A stretch of DNA of 34,431 nucleotides, taken from NCBI GenBank assembly GCA_021778845.1, contig JAJYBU010000037.1:1-34431 (forward strand). Reading direction: 5' to 3'. The notes under the pieces were generated by a model that ran no database searches, had not been told where the DNA came from, and saw only the letters and a program-made list of their open reading frames with translations. Below are positions 24,186 through 32,163 of this stretch, piece by piece; the stretch's first letter is position 1, and each line of letters begins with the position of its first letter. This stretch comes from Acidobacteriota bacterium. GTDB lineage: Bacteria; Acidobacteriota; Terriglobia; Terriglobales; Acidobacteriaceae. Position numbers and translations under genes: made by a program.

Positions 24186-26206
24186 TATGGCGTCCACCCG
24201 CCAGCCGTAGGAATACCCGGCGTTGAGTCCGGCCGCGGATTGAAGTCCTTCGGAACCGGATTCGGACGCCCGCTATCGGTCGGCGAGATCCCCAGCATCC
24301 GACAGCCCTGTCCGCCCGCATGTGGAAACTGCTCCACCTCCGCCGTCGGAATCCTCGCGTACTCCGCGCTCAACGGTGCCCGTTTGCCTTCCAACCGCAG
24401 CACATCAAACGCCGAGCTCATATCACCCACGCCCTCGACCTTGTCATCGGCCGGCCCCAGATTCGCCTGTCCGAACTTCTCCTTTCCAATCTCTCTTGCG
24501 CGGGTCTCATCCGGCAGATCAGCCAGCGGCACCAGTCCAAACACCTCATCCACCAGCTTGATCACCGAACTGTGCTCCGTCGGCACATGCGACACGCCAT
24601 GCACGACCGCATAGGGCGAGATCAGAATCGCCGGAATCCGTGGCCCCTGCTCCAGCGGCAGTCCCGCGGCATCGTGCGAGCGTACCCGTGGCCGCACATG
24701 GTCATACTCACCATCCGACTCATCATAAGTAATGATGATGGCGCTCTGGCTCCAGTAAGGACTGCTGGCAATCGCATTAATCTCCTCTGCCAGCAGCGCT
24801 TCGCTGATCTGCGCATCCGAGTAGCCCGGATGATCATCGTTGCCGCTGAACACCTTCGCCAGCTTCGGGTTCGGGTCCTCCGGATGCCATCCCTCAATAT
24901 TGCCGTACCCACCGCGTACATAGAACACACCCGACGCCGGCAGCCGCTTCGTCGCCACGTCACGGAAGAAGTCGCCAAGACCATGCAGATGCGTCGTCGC
25001 CACGGGGTTGTTCGCAATATACCCAAAATACTGTGGCGCATTGTGATGCGCCACATACCCATCGTGCGACGCCTTCCCAGCAGCGTCACCCGTCTCGTGG
25101 TCATACCCCTGCTGATACCAGCCCCAGTTCACCGCACTCACCCCATGCCCGGCAATCTTCGTAATATCCTCCTGCACATCCGGCAGGTCAAAGGTCGGAT
25201 CATAGTCCGCGGCCGTAGTCTTCTTAATCTCCTTCCCCATGAACGAGAGCGGCAGGCTCGCAAACGTCAGGTTCTTCGACACGCCGCCAAACGGCCTATT
25301 CGACTGCGGTTGCTTCAATCTATCCGCCGTATCCAGCATCGATCCCCAGTACGGCTGCGGATCAGACATCACCGGCACGGTCGCACCACTTCCGTATCCT
25401 CCCGTCGCCGCCTGGTCCGGATGCAGCATCCACTGCGTCTCACCTGCCTGCCCCGCGATCATCGCAATCGCATTCGGTGTCGACGGCCCGATGACCGTAT
25501 CCATGAAGTGATCGAACAGCGTAAAGCGGTCCGCATACCGCCACAGGAACGGCACCGTATCGCAATCCACGTGACTCATCACCAGTTCACCAAACTGCTT
25601 CCGCTCCAGCGTCGGCACCTTCGACGGCTTGCCGTTCGTCACCGTCACGCCCTCCTCCGTCAGCGCATACTCCGAATTCTGTGCAACGCCATGCGCATCC
25701 AGCGCAAGCTTGCGCGCACTAGCCACATGCGAGTGGTTCACAGAAGCAATATCTGCCGGATAGAGCGGCACCGTCTTACCCGTGGCATCGATTACCGTTG
25801 CGGGAATCCTGAACGGCATCACCGTTCCCAGCGTCCCGTCCGTATTCACAATCGTCTGCCTGAACCCCGCCACTTGATCCGCAGCGTAAGGTCCATCCGG
25901 CCCCGCATAAAGCCCATCGGCCCCCGGATAACTTCCGAAATAAAAGTCAAAGGAGCGGTTCTCCTGAAACAGCACAAACACATACCGCACCCGGCTGCGA
26001 ATGAGCCGCAGCTTCTCTCGCTGCGAGATCACTGGCTCCTTCCCCGGCTCGATCACTTGCGCATTCACCACCGCACTCGACCGGGGCGCAATCGTAACAT
26101 CCGCCGCCCCATCCGCTGCCTTCTGCTGCGCTGAACCCATCCCCAACCCCATCGCGCTAACCGCCATCAGCAGCGCAGTGGCCCTCTTGAAATCCAATTT
26201 CCGCAT
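24185..26206 (-). CDS. Secreted phosphoesterase (phospholipase C / acid phosphatase family)
   Basis: About 673 residues of the alkaline-phosphatase-like Phosphoesterase family that includes bacterial phospholipases C and AcpA-type acid phosphatases. A signal peptide (MRKLDFKRATALLMAVSA region, cleavage near GSAQQ) predicts export. Family motifs are FVLFQENRSFDFYFGSYPG (about 75-93), SHVDCDTVPFLWRYADRFTL, FDHFMDTVIGPSTPNAI, IITYDESDGEYDHV (metal-binding Asp) and VPTEHSSVIKLVDEVFG (metal-binding His). It probably releases phosphate from organic esters. The ATG lacks a ribosome binding site but has a good promoter ending six bases upstream. An ATG 42 codons earlier would give a poor signal peptide. 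Its stop is coupled to the binding-protein gene. Confidence 0.9.
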   Translation of the reverse strand: MRKLDFKRATALLMAVSAMGLGMGSAQQKAADGAADVTIAPRSSAVVNAQVIEPGKEPVISQREKLRLIRSRVRYVFVLFQENRSFDFYFGSYPGADGLYAGPDGPYAADQVAGFRQTIVNTDGTLGTVMPFRIPATVIDATGKTVPLYPADIASVNHSHVASARKLALDAHGVAQNSEYALTEEGVTVTNGKPSKVPTLERKQFGELVMSHVDCDTVPFLWRYADRFTLFDHFMDTVIGPSTPNAIAMIAGQAGETQWMLHPDQAATGGYGSGATVPVMSDPQPYWGSMLDTADRLKQPQSNRPFGGVSKNLTFASLPLSFMGKEIKKTTAADYDPTFDLPDVQEDITKIAGHGVSAVNWGWYQQGYDHETGDAAGKASHDGYVAHHNAPQYFGYIANNPVATTHLHGLGDFFRDVATKRLPASGVFYVRGGYGNIEGWHPEDPNPKLAKVFSGNDDHPGYSDAQISEALLAEEINAIASSPYWSQSAIIITYDESDGEYDHVRPRVRSHDAAGLPLEQGPRIPAILISPYAVVHGVSHVPTEHSSVIKLVDEVFGLVPLADLPDETRAREIGKEKFGQANLGPADDKVEGVGDMSSAFDVLRLEGKRAPLSAEYARIPTAEVEQFPHAGGQGCRMLGISPTDSGRPNPVPKDFNPRPDSTPGIPTAGGWTP

Positions 26207-26509
26207 GTTGCTAAAGTATGCCGCCACACTGCGCAGTGGCAACATTGGCACCGGCAAATCCCGCTCCGCAATGCAAAAATTCACCCTCCATACATCTATC
26301 CCCGCAAACCCGCGGCAGGAAGCGGCAGCCATCCTCGGATCGCACCGCTATAGTATGATTCTCTTTGCGTACTGGGCATTCTCATGCATCCATCCGGAAC
26401 CGATGGGGAACCACTGCGGCGCAGCCCCGACAGGCAATCGCAGCCATCAGCAGCCACCTTGGTTCCAGTCACACACTCTTTGTAGTTCAGCAACAAACGG
26501 AGCACATCC
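26207..26509. other. Divergent intergenic region phosphoesterase/ssb
   Basis: 303 bases without a gene. The left end holds the phosphoesterase promoter. Near 26349-26359, TATAGTATGAT offers -10-like boxes facing ssb, but no matching -35 is clear, and the leader to the ssb ATG would be about 150 bases. No riboswitch or other structured element was recognised in that leader. Confidence 0.5.
26213..26242 (-). promoter_or_regulatory. Sigma70-like promoter of phosphoesterase gene
   Basis: On the minus strand TTGCCA (-35, one mismatch to TTGACA), an 18-base spacer and TACTTT (-10), then six bases (AGCAAC) and the ATG. Transcription would start at the ATG itself, giving a leaderless mRNA. Confidence 0.6.
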
Positions 26510-26980
26510 ATGGCAAAAGGCGTCAACAAAGTCTTCCTCCTCGGTCGTCTCGGCAAAGACCCCGAAGTTCGTACCACCGCTGGCGGCATGACCGTAGCCA
26601 GCTTCACCGTCGCCACTTCCGACCGCGTCAAAGGTCAGGATGGCCAGTGGACCGACAAGACCGAGTGGCACAATCTGGTCGCCTTCCAGCGCACCGCCGA
26701 AATCGTCCGCGATTACTGCAAGAAGGGCAAAGAGGTCTTCGTCGAAGGCAAGCTCCAGACCCGCTCATGGGACGACAAGGATTCCGGCCAGAAGAAGTAC
26801 CGCACCGAGATTCTCGTCAACGAGCTCTCCCTGCTCGGTGGCGGAGCCTCCGAAGGCGGCGAACGCAGCAGCTCCACTGGCGGCTACTCCAGCTCACGCT
26901 CCACATCCGCGCCAGCGGCCACCGCACCAGCCAACGATTACGCCGATCAAGGAATCACGGACGAGGACATTCCCTTTTAG
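26510..26980 (+). CDS. ssb: Single-stranded DNA-binding protein
   Basis: A complete SSB of 156 residues that coats single-stranded DNA in replication, repair and recombination. The OB-fold covers residues 1-110: VNKVFLLGRLGKDPEVR, TVASFTVATSDRVKG, TEWHNLVAFQRTAEIVRDYC, KGKEVFVEGKLQTRSWDDKD and YRTEILVNELSLLGG. A Gly/Ser/Ala-rich flexible linker (about 111-147) leads to the acidic tip DEDIPF, which recruits partner proteins. The ATG has GGAG eight bases upstream. It stands alone, not beside rpsF/rpsR as in many bacteria. Confidence 0.97.
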   Translation: MAKGVNKVFLLGRLGKDPEVRTTAGGMTVASFTVATSDRVKGQDGQWTDKTEWHNLVAFQRTAEIVRDYCKKGKEVFVEGKLQTRSWDDKDSGQKKYRTEILVNELSLLGGGASEGGERSSSTGGYSSSRSTSAPAATAPANDYADQGITDEDIPF

Positions 26981-27039
26981 GTATACCTCTGTCTTCCTGC
27001 AAGCAACTAGCGGATAAGACAGTGAAGCCTGGAAGTTCG

Positions 27040-27372
27040 TCAGATGGTTAGGGAAGGGTTCCGGGGAAGTACGACCTCGTGAGTGTGCCCGCATGAATAT
27101 TTTTCGAATCGAGTCGGGCATTCTTCGCACCGCATAACGTGTGTTGAAAATCGTTTGGCGCAGTCAACAGCGGAATAGAGTTCTGTAAAAACGCTCTCGA
27201 CTACCGCAGCCAACTCTGTCATACATTCAGCCGGGGTGTACCCCTTTTGATTCAACTGTTGCGTGTCGGTCGCAAGCGCAGACGATATGCGTAACGAAAG
27301 CGATCGTAAATCGCGCCTCCCTGAAGTGATTCCGAACTCCGGATTCAGCGCGGCGTTCGATCGATTTTGCAT
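27040..27372 (-). CDS. Possible small Cys-containing protein
   Basis: A 110-residue frame, not recognised. It has a balanced residue mix and a C-terminal half with RCEECP and SCGHTH, which could be a small metal site, preceded by a helix-like AECMTELAAVVESVFTELY. The ATG has no ribosome binding site. It follows the 62-residue frame by 31 bases on the same strand, so the two may form a unit. It could equally be a chance frame. Confidence 0.35.
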   Translation of the reverse strand: MQNRSNAALNPEFGITSGRRDLRSLSLRISSALATDTQQLNQKGYTPAECMTELAAVVESVFTELYSAVDCAKRFSTHVMRCEECPTRFEKYSCGHTHEVVLPRNPSLTI

Positions 27373-27403
27373 CGGAGAAAAGGACTTGCGAAGGAGGTGG
27401 CAA

Positions 27404-27592
27404 TCATGTCAACCTGCCCCCGCTTCTACAGAGCATTACGGGCTCAACGTGCTCCAGTTGAGAGAAGGCTCTATCCCAGGTGTTAGTGATCACGCAATCG
27501 GCGGAACTGACGCGCATGGGTGTCTCCGGCATTTGCAGGTACAGAGTCATCACCGCAGTCAGATAGGAGTTCGATTCCGCAGTCTGATTCAT
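27404..27592 (-). CDS. Possible small protein with strong ribosome binding site
   Basis: A 62-residue frame, MNQTAESNSYLTAVMTLYLQ at the N-terminus, not recognised. AGGAGG lies six bases upstream of the ATG, which is the best signal in this region. Composition is balanced, unlike the Arg/Pro/His-rich chance frames seen elsewhere here. There are two Cys (in SADCVI and VMLCRSG) and no signal peptide or membrane segment. On the opposite strand a 26-codon frame also has AAGGAGG, so the coding strand is not certain. Confidence 0.45.
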   Translation of the reverse strand: MNQTAESNSYLTAVMTLYLQMPETPMRVSSADCVITNTWDRAFSQLEHVEPVMLCRSGGRLT

Positions 27593-27900
27593 GACTTCCT
27601 CCTGCGTCGCGCCTGCTCTCGGCACGGCTGGCCGCAATAGCGCTGACCCGGGTCGCAACAGGTGCAGATCGTGAACAGCGCGTGACATCCGAAATTGCTG
27701 CAAAGTCCCACTTTGAGAACAGCTTCTGCATGAACCACCATCGTCCCGGACCGTCCAGATGATCGACGGATGATCGCGCCTCCGGCGCTGATGATATTAA
27801 GCTGCTATATACCGGATACTGTTCAGATTTCTACGTTTCGAGATGATCGATGACACCAAGATACTGATTACGTTATATGCTTGCGAAGTTGACTTAATAT

Positions 27901-29862
27901 GTGAATAAGAAGGTGTTTGGGGCTCTCCCTCAGCAACTGGAACCAGACGAAGGCATAGGGTTCTTCAGAATTCCGCGCTCGTCGCTCAATCAGAAGATCA
28001 AGCGACTCAACATCGCGCTCAAGAAGCGGCTAAACAGTATCGGCGATTTGATGGGGCTTTCGGATATCTCTCGATGGGCTGGAAATGACTGGACCTTGCA
28101 CTGGGCAGCGAGTGCCCTTGCAATCGTTCTATGCGCGATGCCGTGGCGCGCAGCATCGGCGCAGCAACCGGCAGTAGGGCACGAGACCGTGGGTCGTGCA
28201 ATGAATCAATCAGCGAGTGATCTTCCGCAACTCGTGGACATTACCGCGAAGACTGGAATTCACTTCACCCATCTATCGTCGCCCGGCAAGAAGTACATTG
28301 TGGAGTCGATGAGCGGCGGTGTTGCGTTGGTTGATTATGATCGCGACGGCTGGCCTGATATCTTCTTTACCAATGCGCCCGACGTGGACATGTCCCTGGC
28401 CGGGACGAAGGCACGCAGTGCGCTCTACCATAACAACCACGATGGGACTTTCACCGATGTGACGGACAAAGCCGGCGTGGGACATCCCTGCTGGGCGATG
28501 GGCGCGATCGTAGGGGATTACAACAATGACGGCTGGCCTGATCTGCTGATCTCATGCTTTGGCGGAGTTGTGCTGTACCAGAACAACGGCAATGGAACCT
28601 TCACCGATGTGACGAAGCAGGCGGGCCTGAGCAGCGATAGAGGATGGGCTACGGGTGCTGCGTTCGGCGACTATGACAATGACGGATTCGTAGACTTGTT
28701 CGTACCGCACTACGTGGACCTCGACCTGAATGACCTGCCGACGCTGGGGTCGAAGAAGACCTGCATGTACCATGAGATTCCGGTGCAATGCGGTCCGCGC
28801 GGCTTGCAGGGCTCGCCGGATAATCTGTACCACAACAACGGGAATGGTACCTTCACCGACGTCTCCAAGCAGGCAGGCGTTGACGATGCGCAGAAGTACT
28901 TTGGGCTGACGTCGGTATGGTCGGACTTCAATGGTGATGGCAGGCTAGATCTGTTTGTTGCGAATGATGGCGAACCGAATTATCTATATCAAAATGATGG
29001 CCATGGGAAGTTCACTGATGTCGCGTACCAAGCCGGCATCGCAGTGAACAAGGACGGCTACGAGCAGGCGAATATGGGTGTCGCGCTTGGCGATTATCTA
29101 CACACAGGCCGCTTCGCCATTGCAATCACCCACTTCAGCGAGGAGTACACCACGCTCTTCCGAAATGATGGAGGCTTCAATTTCACGGATGTATCGGACC
29201 AGGCCGGCATAGCCCTTGCGACGGCACCGTATGTGGGTTGGGGCGACTCGTTCTTCGATCTGGATAACGATGGATGGCCCGATCTGTTCCTGGTTAACGG
29301 CCATGTATATCCGCAGGTAGATACCAAGGATATTGGAACGAAGTATCGAGAGCCCAAGCTGATGTTTCTGAATCAGCACGATGGAAAGTTCCGCGACATC
29401 AGCAAGCTTGTGGGACCCGCCATCCAGATTCCGCAGGTAAGCCGCGGGCTTGCAGTGGGCGATCTGTTCAACGATGGACACATGGAACTGGTGGTAGAGA
29501 ACCTTGAGGGAAGCCCGATGATTTTACGCACGGAGGGTGACCTGAAGAATCAGTGGATCAGCTTTGAGTTTGCTGGAACCAAGAGCAACCGACTGGCGCT
29601 GAACACGCGCGTCCGTGTGACGGCTGGGGACCTGGTGCAGGTGGGAGAGGTCCTTAGCGGCGGCAGCTATCTGTCGCAAAATGATCTGCGGTTGCACTTT
29701 GGCCTCGGCTGCCACGACAAGGTGGACACTGTCGAAATTACGTGGCCGTCTGGAGAGAAGGAGACGCTACATGGCTTATCTGCAGGTCATTATTACTCGG
29801 TGCTTGAGGGGCACGGCGTGGTGCCACGAGAGAAGATCGTGCCGGTGGCCAAAGCGCATTGA
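27901..29862 (+). CDS. CRTAC1 family protein (FG-GAP/VCBS repeats plus ASPIC/UnbV domain)
   Basis: A 653-residue exported protein. After a long basic N-terminus a hydrophobic segment (about 68-85, ALAIVLCAMPWRAASA) looks like a signal peptide. FG-GAP/VCBS beta-propeller repeats follow, each with a calcium-type loop: DYDRDGWPD, DYNNDGWPD, DYDNDGFVD, DFNGDGRLD and DLDNDGWPD. They alternate with the phrase NGNGTFTDVTKQAG and its variants. The C-terminus (about 555-640) is an ASPIC/UnbV domain with RVRVTAGDLVQVGEVLSGGS and VDTVEITWPSGEKETL. The role is unknown in bacteria. The start is uncertain: the listed GTG has no ribosome binding site, and an ATG at codon 50 would give a shorter pre-signal region. 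It converges on the TPR gene with 12 bases between stops. Confidence 0.88.
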   Translation: MNKKVFGALPQQLEPDEGIGFFRIPRSSLNQKIKRLNIALKKRLNSIGDLMGLSDISRWAGNDWTLHWAASALAIVLCAMPWRAASAQQPAVGHETVGRAMNQSASDLPQLVDITAKTGIHFTHLSSPGKKYIVESMSGGVALVDYDRDGWPDIFFTNAPDVDMSLAGTKARSALYHNNHDGTFTDVTDKAGVGHPCWAMGAIVGDYNNDGWPDLLISCFGGVVLYQNNGNGTFTDVTKQAGLSSDRGWATGAAFGDYDNDGFVDLFVPHYVDLDLNDLPTLGSKKTCMYHEIPVQCGPRGLQGSPDNLYHNNGNGTFTDVSKQAGVDDAQKYFGLTSVWSDFNGDGRLDLFVANDGEPNYLYQNDGHGKFTDVAYQAGIAVNKDGYEQANMGVALGDYLHTGRFAIAITHFSEEYTTLFRNDGGFNFTDVSDQAGIALATAPYVGWGDSFFDLDNDGWPDLFLVNGHVYPQVDTKDIGTKYREPKLMFLNQHDGKFRDISKLVGPAIQIPQVSRGLAVGDLFNDGHMELVVENLEGSPMILRTEGDLKNQWISFEFAGTKSNRLALNTRVRVTAGDLVQVGEVLSGGSYLSQNDLRLHFGLGCHDKVDTVEITWPSGEKETLHGLSAGHYYSVLEGHGVVPREKIVPVAKAH

Positions 29863-29874
29863 TCGTTCTGAAAC

Positions 29875-31881
29875 CTAGTGATGAGCTGCTACACGACTAA
29901 TATCCGCAAGCTCTTTCCTGAGTGCCATGTCATCCGGCTCCAACTTCACGGCTGCTTGCAGATGAATCACAGCGGCCCTTCTATTTCCCTGCTCAAGCCG
30001 CAGATGAGCCAGGGCGATGTGGGCTTCGACATCCGTGGGGTCGAGTCGAATTGCCTCCTCTAGTTCCTCTGCTGCAGCGGGAGACTTTTCTGTTACATAG
30101 GCTTCCCCGAGGGCACGGTGGACTACCGCAACCTTCGGGTTTGCCTTCTCGATCGCCAATAGCCGCGTTACTCCACCCTCCAATCCTCCGGTTTCAATGA
30201 GTGATTCTGCGTAGGCATACTGTACCGGAAGAGCATCACCACCCGATCCGTCCAATGGCTCGAGCGTCTTACTAGCTGCGGAATAGTTCTTTGTATAAAA
30301 CTGACTGAGCCCTAACTCTGCACGCATTTCTTGATCGTTGGGATGCGTCTGTAGATAGTGAGTAAGTGGGGCGATCGCTCGCGTAAACGCTCCGGCCGCA
30401 TAGGCCGCGCGGCCCCAGTTGAAATCCAAACCTGGAAGGTTTGGATTCCACTCGGCTGCCTGATCAAAATATTGCAGGGCAGAATGGTAGTCGCTTTTGC
30501 TTCCAGCAATGGCACCAAGATTGTTGTAGCTGTCGGCAATTGCTGGCCCGAGCTGCTTCTCGAGCGCATCGGTCTGTTGTTCTGCCTCCGGGTCTGGGGC
30601 CTTGTCTTCGACGGGCATGGGCATCTGCGGCCCACTGCTTGCAACTGCTTGCGCCGAGCGCGGGGTCTGAAGGTAATCAGCGAGCTGATTCTGATCTCGC
30701 TTCAGGTTTTGTTGCATAAGTGATTGGGAGGCGGCAATCTCCTTCTTGCCGCCGTCCACATCACCGGTCTGCATCAGCAGCCGTCCCAACAGGTAGTGCG
30801 CCTTTTGTACCTGATACCCATTTCGGGTAACGTCCTTCGTCAACGAGATCGATTGGCGAAGTGCTGCCTCAGCCTCTGGCAACTTGTGAGCGTCCGCGTA
30901 AAACTGACCCAGGTAGAGGAAGCCATCAGGACCTTGCGGGTCCAGCTGCGTGGCACGATTCAGATCGTTCTCTGCTTCAAGCTGCGTAGCGGGATCGCGA
31001 TGCTGCTGCGCCAGCAGATGGCCCAGTGCTGCGTAGGCCGCAGCGTAGTTCGGCGAGATTGCGATCTCTTTGCGAAGCTCCTCCTCAGCCTCAGGCAGTT
31101 TGGAGCTGCCAGCGGTGGAAAGATACGCTGCCGCGAGCGAGTAATGGACGCCGGACAGGCGGTTGTCGCGTGCGATTGCCTTCTTGAACTCCGATACTGC
31201 GTCGTCCTGAAAGTCCGAGCGACCATAGGCTTGCCCGAAGTACATGTGGATGGCGGCAGTGTCGCCAAAAGATACCAGCATCTCCGAGAATATCGTTGCA
31301 GCTCCCTTGCCGTCGCCAAGATCAAGATCCGCGACAGCCAGTTCGTATCCATTCTCAAAGGTTGGATCCAGAGCGACCGCAGCATTGAACTGCTGCTTGG
31401 CTCCGTCATCATCGTTGAGCTTCAGCAGGATTCGACCCAGAATCGCATGCGCATCGGCCTGGGCTTTTGGATTATTGGGATAGCTCTGGATGACGTCCGT
31501 GGCAAGCAGCCTGGCGTGCTCAATATTTCCGCTATCCAACGCGACCCGGGCATATTCAATCTGCATGGAGGGAAAGATGGGCACCAGACCAAGTGCTGTA
31601 TCGAAGTAGTTCGCTGCCTTATCGTACTGGCCAGCATGCGCTCTTCCCAATGCCAGTTCACCAACCGCATCGGCGATGAAGATTCTGTACTGCTGGGCTG
31701 CATGATCGAGGTCGTGCGCGGCCTGGTATCTCTGCGCGGCATCGTAACGACGCTGCAGGACGGATTCACTCCCTGTTGCTGGTGGTGCCTGCGACGGCTG
31801 TGCCGCGATCGTTAATCCCCCGGCGAAGATAAGGAGGCTCGCCCACGCGATGCTCGGCAGCCTCAACTGAGACAAGTTCAT
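29875..31881 (-). CDS. Exported tetratricopeptide-repeat protein
   Basis: About 668 residues. A signal peptide (LPSIAWASLLIFAGGLTIAA, ending near AQPSQ) is followed by at least ten TPR units, for example ELALGRAHAGQYDKAANYF, HAILGRILLKLNDDDGAKQQ, MYFGQAYGRSDFQDDAVSEF, YAALGHLLAQQHRDPATQ, FLYLGQFYADAHKLPEAEAA and ALGEAYVTEKSPAAAEELEE. A Pro/Gln/Glu-rich linker (ASSGPQMPMPVEDKAPDPEA, near 405-425) splits the array into two blocks. It probably acts as a periplasmic protein scaffold. It lies downstream of the TonB-dependent receptor on the same strand, behind a terminator, and tail-to-tail with the CRTAC1 gene. The ATG has no ribosome binding site; a TTG four codons earlier lies seven bases after TATTTT. 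Confidence 0.88.
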   Translation of the reverse strand: MNLSQLRLPSIAWASLLIFAGGLTIAAQPSQAPPATGSESVLQRRYDAAQRYQAAHDLDHAAQQYRIFIADAVGELALGRAHAGQYDKAANYFDTALGLVPIFPSMQIEYARVALDSGNIEHARLLATDVIQSYPNNPKAQADAHAILGRILLKLNDDDGAKQQFNAAVALDPTFENGYELAVADLDLGDGKGAATIFSEMLVSFGDTAAIHMYFGQAYGRSDFQDDAVSEFKKAIARDNRLSGVHYSLAAAYLSTAGSSKLPEAEEELRKEIAISPNYAAAYAALGHLLAQQHRDPATQLEAENDLNRATQLDPQGPDGFLYLGQFYADAHKLPEAEAALRQSISLTKDVTRNGYQVQKAHYLLGRLLMQTGDVDGGKKEIAASQSLMQQNLKRDQNQLADYLQTPRSAQAVASSGPQMPMPVEDKAPDPEAEQQTDALEKQLGPAIADSYNNLGAIAGSKSDYHSALQYFDQAAEWNPNLPGLDFNWGRAAYAAGAFTRAIAPLTHYLQTHPNDQEMRAELGLSQFYTKNYSAASKTLEPLDGSGGDALPVQYAYAESLIETGGLEGGVTRLLAIEKANPKVAVVHRALGEAYVTEKSPAAAEELEEAIRLDPTDVEAHIALAHLRLEQGNRRAAVIHLQAAVKLEPDDMALRKELADISRVAAHH

Positions 31882-32000
31882 CGAAGGGTCCAATCCACGG
31901 AAAATACGGTCGCCTCTAGCGAGATACGAATCCTTGTAGTGCCAGATCGTGCGGCAGCGATAGCATCAGGAAGTCAGCCACAAAAGCTATCTTACTCGAC

Positions 32001-32032
32001 AAAAAGAAGGTGGCTGGAAAACGCCACCTTCT
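32001..32032 (-). terminator. Intrinsic terminator after TonB-dependent receptor
   Basis: A perfect ten-base stem AGAAGGTGGC / GCCACCTTCT with an eight-base loop. On the minus strand the stem is followed by a T-run (CTTTTTG). It lies about 130 bases after the receptor stop and ends transcription from that side. Confidence 0.85.
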
Positions 32033-32119
32033 ACGAATGGAGAGCACTTATATTGAAGTCGGCGTTTGCCAGGCAGGTCGTTCGGCATACGTCGCCTGGA
32101 GAATTGAGTGGAAGACTTG

Positions 32120-32149
32120 AGTGGAGCGCAGAAGTCTCTGCGCTCCACT
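32120..32149 (-). terminator. Strong hairpin without T-run after receptor stop
   Basis: A thirteen-base stem (AGTGGAGCGCAGA with its exact complement) and a four-base loop, 15 bases after the receptor stop. There is no T-run on the minus side, so it may protect the mRNA 3' end or help termination rather than end transcription alone. Confidence 0.6.
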
Positions 32150-32163
32150 TGCACGTCTGAGGG

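Larger units (their letters stand above)
26981..27900. other. 0.9-kb region without a firmly recognised gene
   Basis: Between ssb and the CRTAC1 gene no known family was recognised. Two leftward small frames are possible genes and are listed apart. The stretch 27704-27900 holds no supported gene; it must contain the promoter of the CRTAC1 gene, and AT-rich words such as CTATATACC and TTGACTTAATAT occur, but I cannot assign a promoter with confidence. Confidence 0.6.
31882..32163. other. Spacer between receptor and TPR genes
   Basis: 282 bases with no gene. It holds two strong hairpins after the receptor stop and, near 31901-31906, a TATTTT -10-like box (minus strand) for the TPR gene. The TPR gene therefore probably has its own promoter. 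Confidence 0.6.

Noticed and set aside
24320..26134. Rightward 604-codon frame inside the phosphoesterase gene
   Set aside because: Arg/His/Ile-rich shadow with no domain; the opposite strand carries the phosphoesterase motifs.
27406..27486. Rightward 26-codon frame with AAGGAGG seven bases before its ATG
   Set aside because: Very short and Arg-rich, and it overlaps the 62-residue leftward frame, which has an equally good site and a more protein-like composition. Not excluded, but weaker.
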